The notes beneath the pieces are model-generated. The model saw only the letters and a list, made by a program, of their open reading frames with translations, was not told the DNA's origin and did not search any database. From Roseiconus lacunae (GTDB lineage Bacteria; Planctomycetota; Planctomycetia; Pirellulales; Pirellulaceae), in NCBI RefSeq assembly GCF_008312935.1, contig NZ_VSZO01000008.1, positions 1-64,000 on the forward strand: a DNA stretch of 64,000 bases, read 5' to 3'. Shown here piece after piece: positions 26,459 to 35,571 of the stretch. Every line of letters starts with the position of its first letter. The stretch's first letter is position 1. Both the position numbers and the translations under genes were made by a program.

Positions 26459-29400
26459 ATGACGAGCGATCGATTTCAATCTGCAACGTCTTTCCGTTGT
26501 CTCGATGTATGGCAAGTGAAAGCTTTCCTGGTGGCTGCTGTGGTTTCGCTATCGCTCTCAGAAGATTCGAGTGCCACCACATTCTACGTTCGTACGAGTG
26601 GCGACGATGCGAACAGCGGCCGCACCGCGGCGCTGGCCTTCCGTACGATTTCCAAGGCATGCGATGAAGCCAACGTCGGTGATACGATCTACGTCGGTGC
26701 CGGGACGTATCTGGAAAGCTGCCCCATTCGATCCAAATACTCGACATCTGCAGTCGCTGCGTTGACTGTCCACGCTGATCTGGACGGCGAGCACACCGGG
26801 GATGCAGGGAACGTAGTCGTTCGTCCTAGCGACAAACGCTGGGCATTCGACATCGATCGCTGCGGCCGTGTGATCATTTCTGGATTCGTCATTGACCCGA
26901 CCGCATCCACGGATCGCTACGGTTTTCGGATTCGTCAGTCTGATTTAGTCACACTTGAGGGGTGTGCCATCCGGCGATGTCGCTACGGCATCTACTCGCA
27001 CAGTACGCAGCTAGTGATTCACCACTGCAGCGTGCTGGAAAATCGGCAAGGCATCCGATTAGTGGACTCCCCGGAAGTCGTGATCCGTGGTAGCACGCTA
27101 ACCAATAACCGCTATTCAGTCGTGGCGAAAACCATCGATAGGCTAACAGTCGAACAGACTCAGTTCATCGATCGCGATGCGACAACCAAAGTCCGTGGAC
27201 TTCATGCGGTCGATGCCGGCCTAATCCTCAACGGGTGTCAATTTAGTCAGACCAATATCGGTATCTACGGAACTCGAATTCGCTCGGCCGAGATCACCGG
27301 ATGTCAATTCATGCAATCTGATTCACATGCCGTCTACTTGGCCGGTAGCGGGATGCACGTCAGCGAGTGTAATTTCCATCAAAACCATCGATCGATCACA
27401 CTTGATGCGCCTAAAGAAACTCCAGTCCTTACCAATTTGAAAATCACCGAATCTCGGATCGGAATCGTCGCCCGATCGAATGATTACGAATTTCAAGATG
27501 TGCGAATTGAGGACTGTCGAATAGGAATTCACCAACGGAAAGAAAATCGTTTACTGAGCATCGACACGAAGGAAAAGGTCACTCTTCACAACAATGAATA
27601 CGCGATCTACGCCAACACCATCGGTGCTACCCATGATGCGTTGCTTCGCGTAAGTGGTGTTGATCTACGGGGAAATGACCGCGCGATACTCGCGTACAAC
27701 AGTGCCGCTGAAATTGAAAACTGTTTGTTTGCAGGATCGACCTACGCGGTAGCCGTTCTACGATCCGATCGAATGCTAATCGAAGACTCGATTTTTGAAG
27801 GCAACCCAAATGCCGCGAATCAATGTCGCTTCGCAATCCGATCCGATGCCCAAGATGTACGAATCAAGCAGTGTTCGATCGGACATTGCCGGATCGGCAC
27901 CCTTTTGGATACCCCACAATCTGAGCGGGCAATCATCCGCGACTCTGTTTTCCATGACATTGAGTTCACAGCAATCTACCTCCGTGATGGCATCTTTAAT
28001 CTACGGGGAAGCGATCGCGTCACAATCAAGCGATGCAGACGCGGAATCTTCGCTCAGCGAACCACGTGGTCGGCGAGCGATCTCGCATTTGACGACTCGG
28101 TTGACTATCCCTTCATGGACTATGATGGCTCATGCCACATTGATCGCGTGACGTCATCTGGTAGCCAGGTTGGCGTCTATGCTTCACGTTCAAAATCGTT
28201 GTCTGTTGCGGAAACTGTGATTAGCGGATGCGAGCGTCACGGGCTGGTCGCCGTCGAATGCCATGATGTTCGCTTCAGCAACGTATCCGCTCGGCAAAAT
28301 CAAAATGGCTTCTACGTGCGGAACAGCACCGGCGGTCACGTGGCGATTGAACAATGCGAGGCCGAACAAAACCGCCGCTACGGATTTCTGTTCGCTGGAA
28401 TCTCTCCCCAGGCGACGAAGCGAAATGTTGCACGTGGGAATGTTTATGGTCTGTTGGTCCAGGACGACCATCTTACGATCGATGATGGTTCGGTGTGGCA
28501 AATCACGGGTAACCGATACGGGATCATACATCGTCGTGGTCGGGCCCACTTGCGCCATCTACAGTTGCCAAACAACCACGTGGGATTCTATGCCATTGAT
28601 AGTGACGTCGATGCCGAACAACTCGCGATCACATCTGGTTACTACGGATTAGTCGTCCACGCCAACGAAACGGTATCGGTTCGTGATAGCGTTATTCGAG
28701 GATCCCAGCGTGGGATCTACGTCGCGACACGCAAGCAATCCTGCGATATTAACCTTGAATCTTGTGTCGTTGACCAATGCAAAGGGCATGCGGTCTATCT
28801 GCGTGACGCAGCAGCGGTCGGTTTGCGAGCCGAAATAGACCAGCTTCGGGTGAATCAGACCCAACGAGGCGTCACACTCGTTAACTGCGAAACCCGGCTT
28901 AGCCGATCGCAGTTAATGAACGTCGCCGGGACCGCCCTCTATCAAGTCGGTGGAATACTGCAGATGCGCGGTTGCTCGATCGGGTCAGTCGCGCAAGGGT
29001 GGGGCGTGCTAGCGAAAGGCGAACGCTCCGTACTTGACCGCATTAGCATTCGTGACGCCAAGCGAGGAATTGCCCTCCAATCGCAAGCGAGTTCGATCCG
29101 CAACACCACCGTAGCGAATTGCGACTATGGGATCTATGTTCATGCCCCCGACTCATTCAATGACCTTGAGTTCTTGACGGTCGCAAACGCGAAGACCGTC
29201 GGACTGTATCGTCGCGAGGGATCATTGCGAGTGACAAATTGCATTTTCCAAGCCTCTCGACTTGGAATCTACAACACTTCTGGCGCGGGTCGATTGACAC
29301 ATCATCACAACCTTATCGACGCTGGGCGACCGTTGGTCGGTACAGAAGCTGGCGAAAACGAACGATTCGAGTCTCCCGTGTTTGTTGACGCTGCCGCCGG

Positions 29401-29581
29401 AAACCTTCAGCTCGGCGCCGGGTCACCAGCAATCAATGCAGGAACAGAATCAAAGACGCTGGTCGATTTCGAAGGCAACGAGCGTCCCAGTTTTGAAGGA
29501 TTTGAAATGGGCGCTCACGAATACATGTTCCCCGATGGGTCAATCAAAATCATGCAGTGGGACGAACTCGCGGGAGGTTGA
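26459..29581 (+). CDS. Large secreted right-handed beta-helix protein
   Basis: 1040 residues. After an N-terminal hydrophobic export segment (VKAFLVAAVVSLSLS) comes TTFYVRTSGDDANSGRTAAL...FRTISKA, the DUF1565-type entry to a beta-helix. The body is a long run of parallel beta-helix coils of about 22-24 residues with recurring GIY/GIH/GIV turns (CRYGIYSHS, IGIYGTRIR, CRIGIHQRK, RRGIFAQRT). The end DFEGNERPSFEGFEMGAHEY matches the choice-of-anchor Q / beta-helix C-terminal box. No lyase or esterase active site can be assigned, so polysaccharide binding or processing is only a family-level guess. It follows the GspC-like gene on the same strand. Confidence 0.85.
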   Translation: MTSDRFQSATSFRCLDVWQVKAFLVAAVVSLSLSEDSSATTFYVRTSGDDANSGRTAALAFRTISKACDEANVGDTIYVGAGTYLESCPIRSKYSTSAVAALTVHADLDGEHTGDAGNVVVRPSDKRWAFDIDRCGRVIISGFVIDPTASTDRYGFRIRQSDLVTLEGCAIRRCRYGIYSHSTQLVIHHCSVLENRQGIRLVDSPEVVIRGSTLTNNRYSVVAKTIDRLTVEQTQFIDRDATTKVRGLHAVDAGLILNGCQFSQTNIGIYGTRIRSAEITGCQFMQSDSHAVYLAGSGMHVSECNFHQNHRSITLDAPKETPVLTNLKITESRIGIVARSNDYEFQDVRIEDCRIGIHQRKENRLLSIDTKEKVTLHNNEYAIYANTIGATHDALLRVSGVDLRGNDRAILAYNSAAEIENCLFAGSTYAVAVLRSDRMLIEDSIFEGNPNAANQCRFAIRSDAQDVRIKQCSIGHCRIGTLLDTPQSERAIIRDSVFHDIEFTAIYLRDGIFNLRGSDRVTIKRCRRGIFAQRTTWSASDLAFDDSVDYPFMDYDGSCHIDRVTSSGSQVGVYASRSKSLSVAETVISGCERHGLVAVECHDVRFSNVSARQNQNGFYVRNSTGGHVAIEQCEAEQNRRYGFLFAGISPQATKRNVARGNVYGLLVQDDHLTIDDGSVWQITGNRYGIIHRRGRAHLRHLQLPNNHVGFYAIDSDVDAEQLAITSGYYGLVVHANETVSVRDSVIRGSQRGIYVATRKQSCDINLESCVVDQCKGHAVYLRDAAAVGLRAEIDQLRVNQTQRGVTLVNCETRLSRSQLMNVAGTALYQVGGILQMRGCSIGSVAQGWGVLAKGERSVLDRISIRDAKRGIALQSQASSIRNTTVANCDYGIYVHAPDSFNDLEFLTVANAKTVGLYRREGSLRVTNCIFQASRLGIYNTSGAGRLTHHHNLIDAGRPLVGTEAGENERFESPVFVDAAAGNLQLGAGSPAINAGTESKTLVDFEGNERPSFEGFEMGAHEYMFPDGSIKIMQWDELAGG

Positions 29582-29646
29582 TCGAGTCGCGGCGCGTGCC
29601 CCGATAGTCCCCAGATGCTCGGCGCGACCCGAATCCAGGGAACGTC

Positions 29647-30804
29647 CTAATGTGACGAGCAGGTCTCGCTCGGCGCTTGCTCGGTCGTCCACTGAGTAAA
29701 ATCGTGAGGCTCGCGATGAACGCGGTTGTAGACCGTGTCACGTTCGACCGGGTCCCGTCCCGCTTCGATGATTAATTGACGGATATCGTCAACACTTAAG
29801 CATTGCGGAGTCGTCGCGCCGGCATCGTGATAGATCAACTCATGACGAACGGTTCCGTCAATGTCATCGGCACCATAAGCGAGCGCCGTTTGTGCGGTCT
29901 CGATGCCCAACATGATCCAGTACGCTTTGATGTGCTGCACGTTGTCGAGCATCAATCGGCTGATCGCGACCGTTCTCAAGTCCATCAGTGCTGATGGCTT
30001 TTTCAGATCGGATAGCTTCGTGTTGTCCGGGTGGAATGCGAGCGGAATGAAGACCTGGAAGCCTCCGGTACGATCTTGCAAATCGCGAAGACGAATCAAA
30101 TGATCGACTCGGTGGTATGCTTTTTCGACGTGCCCGTACAGCATCGTACAGTTCGTACGCAGCCCGATCTCATGAGCCGTTTGATGGACCTTCAGCCACT
30201 CATGAGTGTTGGCCTTGTGCTCACACAATTGGTCGCGAACCTCGGGGTGAAAAATCTCCGCCCCGCCACCGGGCATGCTGCCTAAACCGGCTTTGCGCTG
30301 ATCTTCAAGCACCCACTGCTTTGTCTTTTTGGTTTGAAATTCAAACCAATTGATCTCAACGGCAGTCCATGCCTTGAGATGAATTTTCGGATAGTTCTCG
30401 TGCAGCAGTTCGATGATCCCTCGATACCAAGAGTAAGGCATCTTGTGATGCAAACCACCGACAATATGCATTTCGGTGCAGCCATTTTCGGTCGCTTCCT
30501 GCCCACGCTGCAAAATCTGTTCGTCGTTCATCACGTACCCTTTCGGGTCACGCAAATCGCTTCGGAAGGCACAGAATCGGCACCGGTAAACGCAAACGTT
30601 CGTCGGGTTCAAATGGGTGTTGATATTGTAGAAACCCACGTTGCCGTTTTTTCGCTCGCGAACATAGTTCGCAAGCATTCCGATTTCCTGCAACGGGACG
30701 ACTGGGTCATAGAGGAAAATCCCATCGTCCATCGAAAGACGTTCTTCCGCTTCGACCTTGTCTCGGATCTCGCGCAGACGGGCGGCATAGTCGACTTGAA
30801 TCAT
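29647..30804 (-). CDS. mqnE: Aminofutalosine synthase MqnE (radical SAM)
   Basis: 385 residues from the ATG at 30804. The radical SAM cluster motif CVYRCRFC gives C71, C75 and C78. Downstream are the MqnE hallmarks ENGCTEMHIVGGLHH, KAWTAVEINWF, GLGSMPGGGAEIF, NCTMLYGHVE and FIPLAFHP. It joins 3-[(1-carboxyvinyl)oxy]benzoate and SAM to give 6-amino-6-deoxyfutalosine, in the futalosine route to menaquinone. The close relative MqnC differs around the GGGAE and HVE segments. No other mqn gene lies in the window, so the pathway is scattered, as is common. It lies 95 bp downstream of trpD on the same strand. Confidence 0.93.
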   Translation of the reverse strand: MIQVDYAARLREIRDKVEAEERLSMDDGIFLYDPVVPLQEIGMLANYVRERKNGNVGFYNINTHLNPTNVCVYRCRFCAFRSDLRDPKGYVMNDEQILQRGQEATENGCTEMHIVGGLHHKMPYSWYRGIIELLHENYPKIHLKAWTAVEINWFEFQTKKTKQWVLEDQRKAGLGSMPGGGAEIFHPEVRDQLCEHKANTHEWLKVHQTAHEIGLRTNCTMLYGHVEKAYHRVDHLIRLRDLQDRTGGFQVFIPLAFHPDNTKLSDLKKPSALMDLRTVAISRLMLDNVQHIKAYWIMLGIETAQTALAYGADDIDGTVRHELIYHDAGATTPQCLSVDDIRQLIIEAGRDPVERDTVYNRVHREPHDFTQWTTEQAPSETCSSH

Positions 30805-30899
30805 GAATGCAGATCGGGTTTCGGAAATGAAAACAATGCTTGAATGCGGAACGTCGCCATTGTGGTTACCGGAAACCGCACGTCGAGGCAACCTGGTGA

Positions 30900-31940
30900 T
30901 CAGGAATTCGCCAACTCGCGAAGTTTTTCGCGAGCCGCACCACCATCGATGGCAGTTTGTGCGACCCTAACGCCCTCTGCGAGCGTGGCAACCTTTTCGG
31001 TCAGTAACAATGCTGCGGCGGTGCCCGCGACCACGGTGTCGCGTCGCGGGCCGGGTTCTCCGTCAAGGATGGCTCGGATCATCGCGGCACTTTCTGCGGG
31101 GCCAGACGCAGCCAGCGCTTCGACGCCAGCGGGTAACAAGCCGAAATCTTTTGGCGTCCAGCGGGTTTGGCTTGCGACTGCTTCGCCTTTGACCTCGATC
31201 ACCTCAGTGTAACGGTCCAATGAGACTTCGTCTTGCCCATCGGCGGCATGAACGACGAAGGATCGGGTCGTCGACAGATGGGCAATCGCCTGGGCGATTT
31301 TACCTTGGGCATCAGGGTGGCTGGTCCCTAGCAATTGGTGGGTGGCACCGGCAGGATTGCAAAGGGGGCCGAGTAGATTGAAAAGTGTCTTGACACCTAA
31401 CTTCCGCCGGACGCCGACGACGTGTTTCATCGCCGGATGCAATTTTACGGCAAAACAAAAACACAACCCCACCTGATCCAACTTCTTTGCCACGGTTTCG
31501 GCGTCCGATTCGATCGGGACGCCTAGCTCTTCTAGGACATCTGCCGATCCGGTCACACTGGTTGCTTTCCGGTTGCCGTGTTTAGCGACCGGAATACCAC
31601 AGGCTGCCGTAACGATCGCCACGCCGGTACTGATATTGAACGACCCGCTTTCGCTGCCACCGGTTCCGCAGGTATCCAACAAAATTGAATGTGAATGGGG
31701 GATCTTCGTCATATGGCGCCGCATCGCCCTGGCGGCACCGACAATTTCCGAGACCGCCTCGCCCTTTTCACGCAATTGCAGCAACAATTGACCGATTTGC
31801 TCGTCATCGGCTTCGCCACGCAGCATGGTATCTATCAGGGCTCCGGTTTGATCCGCCGTCAAGTCCTCCCCTTGCCGGGCCTGCTCGATGGCCTGCTCGA
31901 AGGGTGCGGAATCAGGCGTAGCGGTTCCGGGCGAATTCAT
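30900..31940 (-). CDS. trpD: Anthranilate phosphoribosyltransferase TrpD
   Basis: 346 residues from the ATG at 31940 (MNSPGTATPDS); a TTG at 31985 is the only longer option. Motifs: LLDTCGTGGSESGSFNIST (PRPP/Mg loop), VAKHGNRKATSVTGSADVLE, LFNLLGPLCNPAG and VVHAADGQDEVSL. It transfers the phosphoribosyl group of PRPP to anthranilate, the second step of the tryptophan branch. The other trp genes are not nearby, so this is a stand-alone trpD, possibly in a transcription unit with mqnE. Confidence 0.94.
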   Translation of the reverse strand: MNSPGTATPDSAPFEQAIEQARQGEDLTADQTGALIDTMLRGEADDEQIGQLLLQLREKGEAVSEIVGAARAMRRHMTKIPHSHSILLDTCGTGGSESGSFNISTGVAIVTAACGIPVAKHGNRKATSVTGSADVLEELGVPIESDAETVAKKLDQVGLCFCFAVKLHPAMKHVVGVRRKLGVKTLFNLLGPLCNPAGATHQLLGTSHPDAQGKIAQAIAHLSTTRSFVVHAADGQDEVSLDRYTEVIEVKGEAVASQTRWTPKDFGLLPAGVEALAASGPAESAAMIRAILDGEPGPRRDTVVAGTAAALLLTEKVATLAEGVRVAQTAIDGGAAREKLRELANS

Positions 31941-32046
31941 GCAACTTGACCGATTAGGGAATTGGCAACGGGGAACGAACGACAACTTTACACAGGGTAA
32001 ACAGATCGGGCTCGTTTAGAAACGCCCGGGACTTTACACTTTGCAC

Positions 32047-32988
32047 ATGACCAGAAAAATCATCATCGATTCCGATCCCGGCATTGACGACGCGGTCGCG
32101 TTGACGATGGCGTTGTTCGATCCACGATTGGAAGTCCTTGCGATCACGGCAACTGCCGGAACCGTCACCGCCGAACAAGCGACCGCCAATGTCGGTGCGA
32201 TCATTTCGGCCCTCGACCCACCGCGATACCCGCGAGTCGGTAAGGCATCGCCTCCCGAAGACGCGGCCGTCATCGACGATCGCTTTCTGAACGGCAAAAG
32301 TGGCCTCGGCAACTTTGAGGTCTCCGCCAATGCTCGGCAACACCTCCCGCCGAGTGAAAAAGTGATGGCAGAGCTGCTGCGTGCGAACCCAGGCGAAGTC
32401 ACCATCGTCTGTCTCGGCCCATTGACCAACCTCGGGCGTCTTTGCCAACGCGACCCATCGGTCTTGCAATTGGCCGACAAGGTCGTCATCAGTGGCGGTG
32501 CATACCGGAACGCCGGAAATGCTAGCCCGGTCGCCGAGTTCAATCTGCACTTCGATCCGATCGCCGCCGCCGATGTTTTCGCCTCGCCGACGACAAAGTC
32601 GCTAGTACCGCTGGATGTGACCGAACGGATCTCTTTTGGTGTCGATTTGCTAGAAGCGTTGCCGGCGAAGTACACCCGTGCCGGCAACCTGCTTTCGCAA
32701 ACGGTGCCGCACGCGTTTCGCATGTCTCACCAACGCTTAGGACGAGAGTTGCTACCGCTAATGGATGCGACCACGATCGCAGCCGTGCTCGAACCGGAAT
32801 TATTCGACTGGACCGAGATGGCTGGCAAAGTCGAAACCCAAGGCGTGCTGACTTGTGGAATGACCGTGTTCGACCGACGCCTGCGCCCGGAATGGCAAAC
32901 CAACATGGAAGTCGCACTAAAGGCTGATGTCGAAGGCGTCAAAGGGCTGATCCTGCGAAGCCTTAAGTACGCCGGCCAACACACTTAA
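32047..32988 (+). CDS. Cytoplasmic nucleoside hydrolase (IunH/RihA-type)
   Basis: 313 residues from the ATG at 32047. The N-terminal IIIDSDPGIDDAVAL is the IUNH calcium-binding signature DxDPGxDD. Later motifs are ITATAGTVTAEQATANV, VTIVCLGPLTNLG, VVISGGAYRNAGNASPVAEFN and PLDVTERISF. It cleaves the N-glycosidic bond of ribonucleosides in salvage. No signal peptide, in contrast to the exported relative at 55.1 kb. It diverges from trpD and converges on the BBP7 gene, with a hairpin terminator between. Confidence 0.9.
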   Translation: MTRKIIIDSDPGIDDAVALTMALFDPRLEVLAITATAGTVTAEQATANVGAIISALDPPRYPRVGKASPPEDAAVIDDRFLNGKSGLGNFEVSANARQHLPPSEKVMAELLRANPGEVTIVCLGPLTNLGRLCQRDPSVLQLADKVVISGGAYRNAGNASPVAEFNLHFDPIAAADVFASPTTKSLVPLDVTERISFGVDLLEALPAKYTRAGNLLSQTVPHAFRMSHQRLGRELLPLMDATTIAAVLEPELFDWTEMAGKVETQGVLTCGMTVFDRRLRPEWQTNMEVALKADVEGVKGLILRSLKYAGQHT

Positions 32989-33012
32989 TTCGGCGACGGT
33001 CACGCAACACAA

Positions 33013-33049
33013 AAGAGGTGACCCGGTGCAGGACACCAAGTCACCTCTT
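33013..33049 (-). terminator. Rho-independent terminator after the BBP7 gene
   Basis: A perfect 10-bp stem pairs AAGAGGTGAC (33013-33022) with GTCACCTCTT (33040-33049) around a 17-nt loop that can pair further (GGTG with CACC). Read on the minus strand the stem is followed by TTTTG. It lies between two convergent genes, so it may also stop plus-strand transcription from the nucleoside hydrolase. Confidence 0.75.
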
Positions 33050-33079
33050 CGGCGATGGAATTCGTTTTGACCGGTTTGC

Positions 33080-35113
33080 CTACCAGTTGTAGTTGAACCC
33101 GAAGTAGGCTCCGAGCATCGTGAAGCAATCATCCGCTCGTAGACGACCGGCCGATTCGACACTCGTGTATTCATCGGGCATCGAGTCGATCGAGGTCGCG
33201 ACACCGCAGGCCGATAGGATTCGGTAACCACCCGTCGCGGTTAGGCGGTTGCTGATGCGGTAGCCAACTCCAAAGTCCAACTCGCCCAGTCCCGCGAGAC
33301 TGACGTCGGACTTGTCGGTGTAAAGGTCGCCAGCCCCCGCACCTTGCGAATCCGTGTATGCCAGCACCATGTCGTTGCCGATCCAGTGGGTGAAGCTAGC
33401 GTCGTTGCCGTAGACGCCGATCTTGCCACCGACATTGACCATCAAACGACTGCCCAAGCAATACGTCAACTGAGAACCGAACTGGTAACCGTACAGGTTG
33501 TTTTCGGTTTGGAGTTCGTAGTAGATATCGCTACCGCTAAGCCCTGGCATCATGTCCACGTCACCGGCGATCAGCAACTCGTCTTCTAGTTGGAACCAGC
33601 GGAAACCGTGCGAAGTCCGGACCCGCAAACGCCCGCCACAAGCACGTGCCAAAGGCCCAGTCGCACCACCGAATAGTCGCCCGCTATGTCCGGTGTTTCC
33701 CAAGACGCCGCAAAGCGAACCCGGATAGCATGATCCAAGTCGGCGAGCCCCGAGCAATCCAAAGTGGCTCAGGTTGATTTCGATACCTTTGACACGAATG
33801 TCACGCTCACTACAGATGTAGGTCGCGTTCATGTCATAGTCATCGTAGACCGTTGTTGCACCGCCGCCACGGTTGATGGAAACCGTGCGGACGGCCGGGT
33901 GAGTGAACCGAAGACCGGCACCGGTATCGTAATTGCAGCGTGACTGAGGATCGGGATCCCAATACATGAATCCAATGTCGATCCCAAAGGCGCCACACCC
34001 CAAATAACGGCCAACACGTGTGCTGAATCCGACCGTGTTGTCGGGATCCAAGTCGCTGTATTGCCCTAAAACCATCCCGTTGTCGTCCGTGACGAATACC
34101 GCGGACGAACTATCAGCGATGTCCCAGAACAGGATGTCCAATCCGCCATACCATGGCGAGATTGGTCCGACGCCTAGCCCGCGTGATCCGCAAGCACCGG
34201 TGTTGCAACTGCCGGTTGAACATCCAGACGAGCAACCGGTCGAACCGCAAGATCCCGATTCACAACCGGTGCACGATGTCCCCTCCGCGTAGCCCTGAGC
34301 ATAGCCGTGACCGGCATCTTGCCACGGCGCCGACGCCGCTTGCTCATAAGGACTTCCGTAGGATCCGAGCGGCGCGGCGGCCTGCCCGTGATGTCCATGG
34401 TAGCCCTGTTGCGCCATCGCCGGAGTGCCGGATACCGCTGGCGGTGCGGGCACACTGCCGTGCTGGTGTGCGACACTGTAGTGTCCCGGTGCTGCTTGAG
34501 CGGCGTTAAACTGGCCGGTGATGAATCGACCGCCGTTGACAGGTGCGGGCCCCTGAACGACCGACTGGCCCTGCGGAGCATACTGGCCCTGCTGACCGTA
34601 TCCGGAAGGCTGCGACGCGGCCTGATGGTAGGGCTGCGCCGAAGCCGGGTAGGATGGCTGCACCGGCCGCCGCGGTGTGGTCGTCGCCGGGGCATGCACC
34701 TGGTACTGCGAACCGGAATACTGATGGCCAGCTTGTGGCAGGGAGAATTCAGGCGGGTAGATTCCCTGACCTTCAGTACCGGCCCCGTTGAAGCCTGGGT
34801 TTCCCAATGCCTGACCACCGAAGCCCTGGTGTGCCCCGGGCATCGTCGTTTGCGGATAGGTTTGGTAAGGAGACACCGGTCGCCCTGGTGACGACGAGAG
34901 CGATTGCACCGCGTGCTGCATCGCAACCTGTTGGATTTGATCCGCTCCAGAGGATTCCTCCTCCAAACCTTCGATGACCGTTTTCAGGCTGGTCGAGGGC
35001 ATCTGAAACGAACTCCATTTCGATGGCTCGTCCGCGTTGGTTTCAAGCGCGATGCCAGCACCAACGGTGAGCCCGATTGCGGCAGCGATGCCCCGCACAA
35101 ATGGCGTCTTCAC
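33080..35113 (-). CDS. BBP7-type outer-membrane beta-barrel protein with Pro/Gln-rich and Cys-rich linker
   Basis: 677 residues. GTG start at 35113 with AAAGGAG about nine bases upstream, opening a signal peptide (GIAAAIGLTVGAGIALETNA). Residues about 65-275 are low-complexity, rich in Pro/Gln/Tyr/His. A short Cys/Gly/Ser block (CTGCESGSCGSTGCSSGC) follows near 280-310. The C-terminal ~360 residues form a predicted beta-barrel: WYGGLDILFWDIADSSS, FGIDIGFMYWDPDP, LDFGVGYRISNRLTATGGYR, and the terminal aromatic GAYFGFNYNW expected of an outer-membrane signal. The family is almost confined to planctomycetes and its function is not known. The Cys block may crosslink it to cysteine-rich wall proteins such as the one at 40.3 kb, but that is speculation. 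Confidence 0.82.
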   Translation of the reverse strand: MKTPFVRGIAAAIGLTVGAGIALETNADEPSKWSSFQMPSTSLKTVIEGLEEESSGADQIQQVAMQHAVQSLSSSPGRPVSPYQTYPQTTMPGAHQGFGGQALGNPGFNGAGTEGQGIYPPEFSLPQAGHQYSGSQYQVHAPATTTPRRPVQPSYPASAQPYHQAASQPSGYGQQGQYAPQGQSVVQGPAPVNGGRFITGQFNAAQAAPGHYSVAHQHGSVPAPPAVSGTPAMAQQGYHGHHGQAAAPLGSYGSPYEQAASAPWQDAGHGYAQGYAEGTSCTGCESGSCGSTGCSSGCSTGSCNTGACGSRGLGVGPISPWYGGLDILFWDIADSSSAVFVTDDNGMVLGQYSDLDPDNTVGFSTRVGRYLGCGAFGIDIGFMYWDPDPQSRCNYDTGAGLRFTHPAVRTVSINRGGGATTVYDDYDMNATYICSERDIRVKGIEINLSHFGLLGARRLGSCYPGSLCGVLGNTGHSGRLFGGATGPLARACGGRLRVRTSHGFRWFQLEDELLIAGDVDMMPGLSGSDIYYELQTENNLYGYQFGSQLTYCLGSRLMVNVGGKIGVYGNDASFTHWIGNDMVLAYTDSQGAGAGDLYTDKSDVSLAGLGELDFGVGYRISNRLTATGGYRILSACGVATSIDSMPDEYTSVESAGRLRADDCFTMLGAYFGFNYNW

Positions 35114-35453
35114 TGTACTACTCCTTTCTGTATTCCATCACGCTCTGCATTCCATCATGCCGGCGCCCCTTCACCCGCATTCGGGCAAGTGCTATTTCCG
35201 TCGTGGAACAAGCTTGGTTCGCACTCAATTGGTTTGGCACAGACCATGCGGACTGCACAACAACCAACGCTCCCAACATCCTGGGGAGACGCAGTTTCCA
35301 GAATCGGCCATGCCGACGACAGGACGTATCCTGACGCAGGATTTTCAGCAACTGACGCAAAGGGGCGATCGTTTTATCGCCATCTCCAGAACGGCCCGCA
35401 CGATCGCTACATCCGGCAAATTGACCTTCTGATTTCACTATTTAGATGAAGTC

Positions 35454-35494
35454 CGTCGCGGAAGCCGCCAGGCTTTCGGTGCATCACCTTTGAC
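35454..35494. repeat. Dispersed repeat A, copy 1
   Basis: The sequence starts CCGTCGCGGAAGCCGCC, continues with GGCTTTCGG and ends in a TCACCTTTGACC-like tail. It matches 49051-49096 over about 40 bp with a few changes. Both copies are intergenic and lie just outside the 3' end of a gene. Confidence 0.65.
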
Positions 35495-35517
35495 CGTCGC
35501 GCTGCGGATGACGACAC

Positions 35518-35550
35518 ATCGCCGAAACGCTCCGCGCGTTCCGCTACCCG
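35518..35550. repeat. Dispersed repeat B, copy 1
   Basis: CATCGCCGAAACGCTCCGCG, continuing into CGTTCCGCTACCCG. It matches 43303-43335 with about three changes over 33 bp. It sits directly after repeat A and before the gluQ stop. Confidence 0.7.
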
Positions 35551-35571
35551 AAATTCAAAAGCCGCCGCGCT

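Larger units (their letters stand above)
35114..35571. other. Intergenic region with two dispersed-repeat copies
   Basis: 458 bp upstream of the BBP7 gene and downstream of gluQ (both minus strand). The part near 35114 must hold the BBP7 promoter. At 35454-35494 and 35518-35550 lie one copy each of two repeats that recur elsewhere in the window. The short open frames here show no domain and I take them as non-coding. Confidence 0.5.

Noticed and set aside
35118-35438. A 106-codon minus-strand gene upstream of the BBP7 gene
   Set aside because: No domain, no good start, and it would occupy the BBP7 promoter and leader.
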